Shown: in pieces, positions 57,510 through 64,000 of the stretch
Layout: the number at the start of each line of letters is the position of its first letter
How positions within the stretch are numbered: position 1 is the stretch's first letter
Assembly (NCBI RefSeq): GCF_001665875.1
Contig: NZ_LZTA01000008.1
Location: 1 to 64,000 of the forward strand
DNA length: 64,000 nucleotides
Origin: Mycobacterium sp. 852002-40037_SCH5390672
GTDB lineage: Bacteria > Actinomycetota > Actinomycetes > Mycobacteriales > Mycobacteriaceae
Direction: 5' to 3'
Notes under the pieces: model-generated
The model's input: the letters and a program-made list of their open reading frames with translations, nothing else
Databases searched by the model: none
Told to the model about the DNA's origin: nothing
Translations under genes and position numbers: made by a program

Positions 57510-59726
57510 ATGGTGTCGCTGAGCGACCGGCTGGACTACGTCGTTGGCGGGAAGGTTGCGGAGCTCTTCGACGAGGTGTTCGGCATCCGGACCGTCGACG
57601 ACCTGTTGCGCCACTACCCCCGCAGCTACACCGAGGGCGCTAGCCGCTGGGACGCCGACGACGAACGGCCGCCCGCCGGTGAACACGTCACCATCATCGA
57701 CACGATCGCTGACACCGAGACGTTTCCGATGAAGAAGAACCCGAAAAAGCTGTGTCACCGCATCACCCTCGGTTCCGGCCGCGCCAAGGTGACCGCCACG
57801 TTCTTCAACGCGAACTACCTCAAGAAGGACCTCACCAAAGGCACCAAGGTGATGCTCTCGGGCGAGGTCGGGTTCTTCAAGAACGTCATGCAGCTGACGC
57901 ATCCGGCGTTCCTCCTTCTCGACCGGCAGGACGGGAAGAATCGCGGCACGGCATCGCTCAAGAGCATCGCCGATGCCTCGCATGCCAGCACCGGCGAAGA
58001 CATCGCGGACGCGTATCAACGCCACTTCTTCCCGATCTATGCCGCCAGCGCCAAGCTGCAGAGCTGGACCATCTTCGCCTCCGTGCGCCAGGTGCTCGAT
58101 GTGCTCGACCCGGTGCCGGATCCGCTACCGCAGGACCTGCGTGCGAAGTTCGGCCTGGTCTCCGAGGACGAGGCGTTGCGCGACATCCATCTCGCCGAGA
58201 GCGAGCCGCGGCGCCAGCGGGCCCGTGAGCGCCTGACCTTCGACGAGGCCGTCGGTCTGCAGTGGGCGCTGGTGGCCCGCCGCCACGGTGAATTGTCGGA
58301 GTCGGGACCGCCGGCGCCGCCACGTCCGGACGGTTCGGCCGCAGAACTGTTGGGGCGCTTGCCATTCGAGTTGACCGCGGGGCAGCGTGAAGTGCTCGGC
58401 GTGCTGTCCAACGGGCTCGCGGCCACCCGGCCGCTGAATCGTCTGCTGCAGGGCGAGGTGGGCTCCGGTAAGACGATCGTCTCGGTGCTGGCGATGCTGC
58501 AGATGGTTGACGCCGGATATCAGTGCGCGCTGCTGGCGCCCACGGAAGTGCTTGCCGCACAACATCTCCGATCGATTCGCGACGTGCTCGGTCCGTTGGC
58601 GATGGCGGGCCAGATGGGTGGTGCCGACAACGGCACCCGGCTGGCGCTGCTGAGCGGTTCGATGACCGCTGCACAGAAGAAGCAGATCCGCGCCGAGATC
58701 GCCGGCGGTGAGGTCGGTATCGTCGTCGGCACCCACGCGCTGCTGCAGGACGCGGTGGAATTCGACAACCTGGGCATGGTGGTGGTCGACGAACAACACC
58801 GCTTCGGTGTCGAGCAGCGAGATCAGTTGCGGGCCAAGGCTCGTCCCGGGGTGACACCGCACCTACTGGTGATGACGGCCACCCCGATACCGCGCACCGT
58901 CGCGCTCACCGTGTACGGGGACCTGGAAACCTCCACGCTGCGCGAACTGCCGCGCGGTCGCCAGCCGATCACCAGCAACGTCATCTTCGTCAAGGACAAG
59001 CCGGCGTGGCTCGGCCGGGCCTGGCAGCGCATCACCGAGGAGGTCGCCGCCGGCCGCCAGGCCTACGTGGTGGCGCCGCGCATCGACGAAAGCGACGACC
59101 CGGGTAATGAGCAGAACGCCAAGGCTCCGGAAACCGCCGAGGGTCTTTACGCCCGGCTGCGCTCCGGCGAGCTGGCGAACCTGCGGCTCGCCCTGATGCA
59201 CGGGCGGCTGTCCGGCGAGGAGAAGGACGCCGCGATGGCGGGCTTTCGGGCCGGTGAGGTCGATGTGCTGGTGTGCACCACCGTCATTGAGGTGGGCGTC
59301 GACGTCCCCAACGCCACCGTCATGCTGGTGATGGACGCCGACCGGTTCGGGATCAGTCAGTTGCATCAGCTGCGCGGCCGGATCGGCCGTGGCCAGCACC
59401 CGAGCCTGTGCCTGTTCGCCAGCTGGTCCGCGCCGGACTCGTCGGCCGGCCGTCGTCTGTGCGCGGTGGCCGAGACGCTGGACGGCTTCGCCCTGGCCGA
59501 TCTCGACCTCAAGGAGCGGCGCGAAGGAGACGTGTTGGGCCGCAACCAGTCCGGCAAGGCGATCACGCTTCGGCTGCTGTCCCTCGCGGACCATCTGGAG
59601 TACATCGAGGCCGCCAGGGACTTCTGCGTCCAGGCCTACGCCGACGACCGCGCGAACCCCGGATTGGCGGTGCTGGCCGCACGATTCACCGACACCGACC
59701 GCATCGAATACCTGGACAAGTCGTGA
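57510..59726 (+). CDS. recG: ATP-dependent DNA helicase RecG
   Basis: Remodels stalled replication forks and Holliday junctions. The 738-residue protein has the N-terminal wedge/OB domain, helicase motif I LLQGEVGSGKTIVSVLAML, motif II VVVDEQHRFGVEQRDQL (DEQH), motif III MTATPIPRT, motif VI HQLRGRIGRGQH, and the C-terminal FALADLDLKERREGDVLGRNQSG. ATG at 57510. The stop TGA is the first codon of a 53-bp MIRU-like module. Confidence 0.97.
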   Translation: MVSLSDRLDYVVGGKVAELFDEVFGIRTVDDLLRHYPRSYTEGASRWDADDERPPAGEHVTIIDTIADTETFPMKKNPKKLCHRITLGSGRAKVTATFFNANYLKKDLTKGTKVMLSGEVGFFKNVMQLTHPAFLLLDRQDGKNRGTASLKSIADASHASTGEDIADAYQRHFFPIYAASAKLQSWTIFASVRQVLDVLDPVPDPLPQDLRAKFGLVSEDEALRDIHLAESEPRRQRARERLTFDEAVGLQWALVARRHGELSESGPPAPPRPDGSAAELLGRLPFELTAGQREVLGVLSNGLAATRPLNRLLQGEVGSGKTIVSVLAMLQMVDAGYQCALLAPTEVLAAQHLRSIRDVLGPLAMAGQMGGADNGTRLALLSGSMTAAQKKQIRAEIAGGEVGIVVGTHALLQDAVEFDNLGMVVVDEQHRFGVEQRDQLRAKARPGVTPHLLVMTATPIPRTVALTVYGDLETSTLRELPRGRQPITSNVIFVKDKPAWLGRAWQRITEEVAAGRQAYVVAPRIDESDDPGNEQNAKAPETAEGLYARLRSGELANLRLALMHGRLSGEEKDAAMAGFRAGEVDVLVCTTVIEVGVDVPNATVMLVMDADRFGISQLHQLRGRIGRGQHPSLCLFASWSAPDSSAGRRLCAVAETLDGFALADLDLKERREGDVLGRNQSGKAITLRLLSLADHLEYIEAARDFCVQAYADDRANPGLAVLAARFTDTDRIEYLDKS

Positions 59727-59776
59727 CCGCCGGCGACGATGCAGAGCGTAGCGGTGAGGAGGAGCGGCGCAGGTGA
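59724..59776 (+). repeat. 53-bp MIRU-like module joining recG to the HNH gene
   Basis: It begins with the recG stop TGA and ends GTGA containing the next start. GCCGGCGACGATGCAGAGCG is followed by TAGCGGTGAGGAGGAGCGGC. It has the same length as the serA-leuB copy and matches it at 47 of 53 positions. The GAGGAGGAG supplies the ribosome site of the next gene. Confidence 0.85.
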
Positions 59777-60486
59777 ATCGCAAAGTGCTGCTCTGGTTGG
59801 CCGCGGCGGCGGCACTCGCGCTACTGGTGGCCTACCAGACGGTGGGATCCTCAACCGCGCGGCATTCCGCCGAATACGCCGCGCGCGCTGATGTTCCGAC
59901 GGTGCAGCCCGGCACCGACGTGCTCGCGGGCGTCGCCGTGGTGCCCCTGCGCCGGCACCGCTACGACTACCTGCGGTCGGCATTCGGCGACGCCTGGGAC
60001 GACGACAACGACGCCCCGATGGGGCACAACGGCTGCGACACCCGCGACGACATCCTCAACCGCGATCTCGTCGACAAGACCTACGTGTCGATCAAGCGGT
60101 GCCCGGACGCCGTGGCCACCGGCACGCTGCACGACCCGTACACCAGCAAGACCATCGCCTTCGCGCGCGGCCCCAAGGTCGGCGAATCCGTTCAGATCGA
60201 CCACATCGTCCCGCTGGCCTATGCGTGGGACATGGGCGCCAACGGCTGGCCCGCTCCCGAGCGGCTGCGGTTCGCCAATGATCCCGCCAACCTGCTGGCC
60301 GTCGACGGGCAGGCCAATCAGGACAAAGGCGATTCGCAACCGGCGCAGTGGATGCCGCCGAACGCGGCGTTCGCATGCCAGTACGCCATGCAGTTCATCG
60401 CCGTGCTGCGCGGTTACTCGCTGCCGGTGGATTTGGCGTCGACCGGCGTGCTGCGCCAGGCCGCGACGACCTGCCCGACGGGGTAG
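59773..60486 (+). CDS. exported HNH/DUF1524-type protein (Rv2972c type)
   Basis: A 237-residue protein with an N-terminal hydrophobic signal or anchor (VLLWLAAAAALALLVAYQTVG). The C-terminal half has an HNH-like core: VQIDHIVPLAYAWDMGANGW, FANDPANLLAVDGQANQDKGDSQPAQWMPP, with the DHIVPL His and the later Asn/Asp-Lys of the metal-binding fold. Cysteines (GCDTRDD, IKRCPDA, FACQYA, TTCPTG) suggest extracytoplasmic disulfides. A secreted or surface nuclease is inferred. GTG at 59773 is provided by the MIRU-like module. Confidence 0.85.
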   Translation: MNRKVLLWLAAAAALALLVAYQTVGSSTARHSAEYAARADVPTVQPGTDVLAGVAVVPLRRHRYDYLRSAFGDAWDDDNDAPMGHNGCDTRDDILNRDLVDKTYVSIKRCPDAVATGTLHDPYTSKTIAFARGPKVGESVQIDHIVPLAYAWDMGANGWPAPERLRFANDPANLLAVDGQANQDKGDSQPAQWMPPNAAFACQYAMQFIAVLRGYSLPVDLASTGVLRQAATTCPTG

Positions 60487-60503
60487 CCACCGGTTACAAG
60501 CCG

Positions 60504-61358
60504 TTACGCGCCTTCGTAGGTCTCCGGGTCCGGGCGCAGCCGAGTTCCGTCGTTGAGCCCGTTGAGCACGTCCATGTGCTCGTCGGCCAACTCGAAGTCG
60601 AACACGTCCATGTTGGAGGCGATGTGCTCGGCGTTGGCCGAGCGGAAGACGACCGCGTTGCCCAACTGCAGGTTCCACCGCAGCAGCACCTGCGCGGCGG
60701 TCTTGCCGTATTCGCCGGCAACCGAATTCACCGTCGGGTTGTCGTTCAGCTTGCCCAGCGCCAGCGACGTGTAGGACTGGGTGAGGACGTTGTGCTCGGC
60801 GTTGACCTTGCGCAGCGCTTCCTGATTGAGCAGCGGGTGCAGCTCGACCTGGTTGACCGCCGGGGTGACGAACGTGAGGTCGATGACCGTCGTCAGGTAC
60901 TCCTCGGTGAAGTTGGAGACGCCGATCGAGCGGGCATGACCATTCCCGCGCGACTGGATCAGCCCGCCGAAGGAGTTCACGTAGGCGCCCAGCGCCGCGG
61001 CCGGCCAGTGGATCAGGTAGAGGTCGACGTAGTCCAGGCCGAGCCTCTCGAGGCTGGCGCTGCAGGCGTCCATCGCCCCCTTGAAACCCTGGTCGGCGGT
61101 TGCCAGCTTGGTGGTGACGAACAGCTCGGCGCGGGGAATGCCCGAGGCGGCGATGGCGCGCCCGACGGCGGCTTCATTCCCGTAGGCAGCCGCGGTGTCG
61201 ATCAGCCTGCAGCCGATCTCCAGCGCCGCCGACACCGCGCGTTCGGTCTCGTCATCCGACAATTCCGCGACGCCCAGGCCAAGGGCCGGAATCGTGTTTT
61301 CGTCGTTGAGAGCAATTGAGGGTGCGGCGGGGCCCGACTCGCCAGTCAATTCATTCAC
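60504..61358 (-). CDS. aldo/keto reductase (Rv2971 type, AKR5 family)
   Basis: A 284-residue NADPH-dependent reductase. The tetrad appears as Asp in [12 protein letters not shown] with Tyr at AAYG, Lys in LFVTTKLA and His in LYLIHWP. The NADPH phosphate loop is near [22 protein letters not shown]. The homologue Rv2971 reduces aldehydes such as methylglyoxal. GTG at 61358 overlaps the stop of a decayed second copy lying directly upstream. Confidence 0.92.
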   Translation of the reverse strand: MNELTGESGPAAPSIALNDENTIPALGLGVAELSDDETERAVSAALEIGCRLIDTAAAYGNEAAVGRAIAASGIPRAELFVTTKLATADQGFKGAMDACSASLERLGLDYVDLYLIHWPAAALGAYVNSFGGLIQSRGNGHARSIGVSNFTEEYLTTVIDLTFVTPAVNQVELHPLLNQEALRKVNAEHNVLTQSYTSLALGKLNDNPTVNSVAGEYGKTAAQVLLRWNLQLGNAVVFRSANAEHIASNMDVFDFELADEHMDVLNGLNDGTRLRPDPETYEGA

Positions 61359-61539
61359 CTGCCTGTGAAATTGAAGGTTCGAGATTGTGCACCGAGCCGT
61401 GTTCCGTCATCGAGTTCGCGGCGCTGCGTTCGAAATCGAACACGTCGAAGTCACTCGCAATCTGATGAAGGCTCACCGACCTGGGGACCACGATATTACC
61501 GAGCCGATAATCGCAACCAACCAACACCTGGGCAGGTGT
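61351..61539 (-). pseudogene. C-terminal relic of a second aldo/keto reductase
   Basis: The minus strand reads [20 protein letters not shown], continuing [21 protein letters not shown] and ending SISQAGE-stop. This is clearly the C-terminus of an aldo/keto reductase and parallels [20 protein letters not shown] of the intact neighbour. The usual LVRW is LVGC. Upstream of 61540 the similarity ends and a stop follows at 61567-61569, so at least the first three quarters are lost. The relic stop overlaps the GTG of the intact gene by 8 bp, as in a formerly coupled tandem pair. M. smegmatis has two such genes side by side. Confidence 0.85.
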
Positions 61540-61542
61540 CCA

Positions 61543-61754
61543 TCCGCGCCGTCGGCGCCGGGGACGTCACCACGTACAGTGAGTCGCGCGGCGCACCGGG
61601 AACGGCAGCCGGTCGGCCGGTCTTCCGCGTGCTGGGATTGGCGGCCTGTTTGGTGGCCCCCGCGACCGGCAAGACTCCGAGACGGTGGGCGGCGGGACCG
61701 AATAACCGTTCGTCGGCGAGCATTAGCACGGGTTGTTGTTAAGGGGGGTTGCCC
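61543..61754. other. non-coding stretch before lipN
   Basis: About 210 bp between the reductase relic and lipN with no credible gene; open frames here look random. It probably contains remains of the deleted reductase region and the lipN promoter. A strong Shine-Dalgarno AGGGGGG is at 61742-61748. Confidence 0.5.
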
Positions 61755-62873
61755 ATGACCAGGCCTCTGTCAGGCGCACCGGAGCTCGAGCTGGGAGCCC
61801 ACCGCGCCTCGGTGTCGCTGGCCAGTCGCATCCAGGGAACCTTCACCAGCGTCGGGGCCAAGGTCATCCCGTGGATCCCGACCGCCATCAGACGAGGGCT
61901 GGTCCGCGGCCGTTCCGTCATCATCGACGGCAACACGCTGGATCCCACGTTGCAGCTGATGCTGTCGGGTCTGCGCGCCGTCGGCATCGACGGGCTGGTC
62001 GTCGACGACGACCCGCAGGCTTCGCGCGCCCAGATGCGCGAGTCGACGGTGGGATTCCCCGGTCCGCAGATCCACGTCGACGTGGCCGAGCTGTCGCTGC
62101 CCGGCCCGGCCGGTGAGATCCCGGCCCGGCACTACCGTCCGGCCGGCGGCGAGGCGGCACCGCTGCTCGTCTTCTACCACGGCGGCGGCTGGTCGATCGG
62201 CGATCTGGATACCCACGACAACCTGTGCAGACTGACCTGCCGTGACGCCGGCATCCACGTGTTGTCGATCGACTACCGGCTGGCCCCCGAGCACCCCGCG
62301 CCGGCCGCCATCGAGGACGCCTACGCGGCCTTCACCTGGGCCTACGAGCACGCCGGCGAGCTGGGTGCGACGCCAGGGCGGGTCGCGGTCGGCGGGGACA
62401 GTGCCGGCGGCAACCTCGCCGCCGTCGTCAGCCAGATCGCGCGCGACGAGGGCGCCGCGGCGCCGGTGCTGCAATGGCTGATCTATCCGCGGACCGACTT
62501 CACCGCGCAGACCCGGTCGCTGACCCTGTTCTCGCGCGGCTTCCTGCTGACCAAGCGGGACATCGACTGGTTCGAATCACAGTATCTGCGGCGTTCGAAG
62601 CTCGACCGCACCGATCCGCGGGTATCGCCGGCGCTGGCCGAGTCGCTGAGCGAACTGGCGCCCGCGCTGATCGCGGTCGCGGGTTTCGATCCGCTGCGCG
62701 ACGAAGGCGAGAGCTACGGCGAGGCGCTGCGGGCCGCTGGGGTCGCGGTCGACCTGCGGTACCTGGGTTCGCTGACCCATGGCTTCGCCAATCTGTTCCA
62801 GCTGGGCGGCGACAGCATGGTCGCGACCAGCGAGCTGATTTCGGCCCTGCGTGCACACCTGAGCCGGGTCTGA
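61755..62873 (+). CDS. lipN: esterase/lipase LipN (hormone-sensitive lipase family)
   Basis: A 372-residue alpha/beta hydrolase of family IV. The oxyanion motif is FYHGGGWSIGDLDTHD, the nucleophile is S216 in GGDSAGGN, and the catalytic Asp (GFDPLRDEG) and His (LTHGFANL) are visible. It hydrolyses short-chain esters. ATG at 61755 is 6 nt after AGGGGGG. Length agrees with M. tuberculosis LipN (Rv2970c). Confidence 0.93.
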   Translation: MTRPLSGAPELELGAHRASVSLASRIQGTFTSVGAKVIPWIPTAIRRGLVRGRSVIIDGNTLDPTLQLMLSGLRAVGIDGLVVDDDPQASRAQMRESTVGFPGPQIHVDVAELSLPGPAGEIPARHYRPAGGEAAPLLVFYHGGGWSIGDLDTHDNLCRLTCRDAGIHVLSIDYRLAPEHPAPAAIEDAYAAFTWAYEHAGELGATPGRVAVGGDSAGGNLAAVVSQIARDEGAAAPVLQWLIYPRTDFTAQTRSLTLFSRGFLLTKRDIDWFESQYLRRSKLDRTDPRVSPALAESLSELAPALIAVAGFDPLRDEGESYGEALRAAGVAVDLRYLGSLTHGFANLFQLGGDSMVATSELISALRAHLSRV

Positions 62874-62974
62874 TTCCGTGAGCGGTCGGCGCCGGTAACC
62901 TAAAGGCGCCTCGTCCGATCGCTTTGTCCCCAAACGGGCAGACCGACACCTCGTACCGAAAGATCAGGGAACCT

Positions 62975-63742
62975 GTGGCCGACAAACCCAAACGTCCCCC
63001 GCGATTCGACATGAAGGCGGCCTCTGGCGGAAAGTCGAACCGACTCGTCCAAATCGGCGGTACCGCCTTCGTGGTGATCTTCGCGGTCGCCCTCGTCTTC
63101 TACATCGTGACCTCGCACCACAAGAAGACCGGCCCCACCGGTGCGGGCGATACGGTGCGGGTGACGTCGAGCAAGCTGATCACCCAGCCCGGCAGCAGCA
63201 ACCCCAAGGCCGTGGTGACCTTCTACGAGGACTTCCTATGCCCGGCCTGCGGTAACTTCGAGCGCACCTTCGGCCCGACGGTGTCCAAGCTCATCGACCT
63301 CGGCGCCATTGCGGCCGACTACTCGATGGTGTCGATCCTCGACAGCTCGAGGAACCAGAACTATTCGTCGCGCGCAGGCGCCGCGGCCCTGTGCGTCGCC
63401 GACGAATCGCAGGACGCGTTCCGGCGTTTCCACTCCGCGTTGTTCAGCACCGACATTCAGCCGAGTGAAACCGGCAAGACCTTCCCGGACAACGCGCGAC
63501 TGATCGAACTGGCCCGCGAGGCCGGTGCGGCGGGCAAGGTGCCGGACTGCATCAACAGCGGCAAGTACCTGTCCAAGGTCACCGGCGAAGCGGCGACCGC
63601 TCATATCAACGCCACGCCGACCATCAAGATCAACGGCGATGACTACGACCCGTCGACACCCGATGCGCTGGTCAACAAGATCAAAGAAATCGTGGGCAAC
63701 ATCCCGGGCATCGACGGCGCGGTCGCGCCGGCCGCCATGTGA
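62975..63742 (+). CDS. membrane-anchored DsbA-like thiol oxidoreductase (Rv2969c type)
   Basis: A 255-residue protein with a basic N-terminus, one membrane helix (VQIGGTAFVVIFAVALVFYIVTS) and an external thioredoxin/DsbA fold. The redox motif CPAC is at C89-C92 (EDFLCPACGNFERTF), the cis-Pro loop is in INATPTIKINGDDY, and an additional cysteine pair is present (ALCVAD, PDCINSG). The M. tuberculosis homologue is an essential disulfide oxidase partner of VKOR. GTG at 62975 is 4 nt after CAGGGA. The stop overlaps the VKOR start. Confidence 0.94.
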   Translation: MADKPKRPPRFDMKAASGGKSNRLVQIGGTAFVVIFAVALVFYIVTSHHKKTGPTGAGDTVRVTSSKLITQPGSSNPKAVVTFYEDFLCPACGNFERTFGPTVSKLIDLGAIAADYSMVSILDSSRNQNYSSRAGAAALCVADESQDAFRRFHSALFSTDIQPSETGKTFPDNARLIELAREAGAAGKVPDCINSGKYLSKVTGEAATAHINATPTIKINGDDYDPSTPDALVNKIKEIVGNIPGIDGAVAPAAM

Positions 63743-64000
63743 CCGGTGCGGTGTCGACGCAAGCCGCCGATCCCACCGGCGACCTGACAGCGGACTCGTC
63801 TCCGGCGGCGCGAGTGCCGGCGCTGAGCGCCTGGTGGGTACTGCTCGCCGGTCTGATCGGCCTGGTCGCATCGATGACGCTGACGGTCGAGAAGATCGAC
63901 ATCCTGGAAAACCCGTCGTACGTCCCGTCCTGCAACATCAACCCGATCCTGTCCTGCGGCTCGGTGATGATCACGGCGCAGGCGTCGCTGCTGGGCTTCC
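63739..64000 (+). CDS. vitamin K epoxide reductase-family protein, 3' cut by the window end
   Basis: The first 87 codons of a VKOR protein (Rv2968c type), the quinone-linked membrane enzyme that reoxidises DsbA. The start GTG overlaps the DsbA-like stop. Visible are the first helix (AWWVLLAGLIGLVASMTLTVEKI) and the loop cysteines of VPSCNINPILSCGSVM, then QASLLGF where the window ends. The CxxC on the last helices lies outside. Coupled expression with its DsbA partner is expected. Confidence 0.93.
   Translation, partial: MTGAVSTQAADPTGDLTADSSPAARVPALSAWWVLLAGLIGLVASMTLTVEKIDILENPSYVPSCNINPILSCGSVMITAQASLLGF

Noticed and set aside
61365..61758. Plus-strand open frames of about 125 codons before lipN
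   Set aside because: They lie over the minus-strand reductase relic and have no recognisable domains or ribosome sites.

Overview
The window comes from a high-GC actinobacterium and is almost certainly a slow-growing Mycobacterium. The order iscS, mnmA, lpqA-like, metE-like, ligA, ACT-domain gene, gatCA, pfkA, gatB, lppZ, doxX-like, cfp6-like, ilvBNC, serA, leuB, gltX, tRNA-Gln, tRNA-Glu, IclR gene, leuCD, hupB, mutT1, ppk, fbiD, gpsA, ddlA, thiL, ung, rpmB, DAK-domain gene, recG, HNH gene, aldo/keto reductase, lipN, DsbA-like and VKOR follows the M. tuberculosis Rv3025c to Rv2968c segment as I remember it. MmpS/MmpL, two 53-bp MIRU-like modules and a mycofactocin-type dehydrogenase also point to Mycobacterium. 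The species cannot be fixed from this sequence alone.

Layout. 1-4.9 kb: cysteine desulfurase (cut or chimeric at the left edge), tRNA thiolase, lipoprotein, a methionine-synthase-like protein and a small SRPBCC/ArsR operon with two copies of one palindrome. 4.9-7.0 kb: DNA ligase. 7.0-12.3 kb: accessory block with a PLP enzyme and a TetR-MmpS-MmpL efflux unit whose operator covers its promoter. 12.3-19 kb: GatCAB transamidosome genes interleaved with pfkA and a ParA-like ATPase that runs into a 56-bp tandem repeat. 19-25.5 kb: lipoprotein, DoxX, PH-like protein, then ilvBNC behind a leader-peptide attenuator. 25.5-38 kb: redox genes, serA-leuB, gltX with its two tRNAs, and leuCD divergent from an IclR regulator. 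38-47.7 kb: hupB, MutT1, polyphosphate kinase, F420 biosynthesis, phospholipid, cell-wall, thiamine and DNA-repair genes. 47.7-54.2 kb: accessory redox/sulfotransferase block ending in a mycofactocin-type SDR. 54.3-64 kb: rpmB, a lysozyme-like exported protein, DAK protein, RecG, exported HNH protein, aldo/keto reductase with a decayed tandem paralogue, LipN, and the DsbA/VKOR pair.

How the genes work together. Two pathway groups stand out. Branched-chain amino acid and serine synthesis comprises ilvBNC, leuB, leuCD and serA; two regulatory devices are visible there, the ilvB attenuator and candidate IclR operators. Indirect Gln-tRNA synthesis comprises gltX, tRNA-Gln and gatCAB.

Repeats. 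A family of about 45-57 bp hairpin-forming repeats lies next to gene ends at six places, tandem at three of them. A second kind of imperfect palindrome occurs twice. The two MIRU-like modules each supply a stop codon, Shine-Dalgarno and start codon between neighbouring genes.
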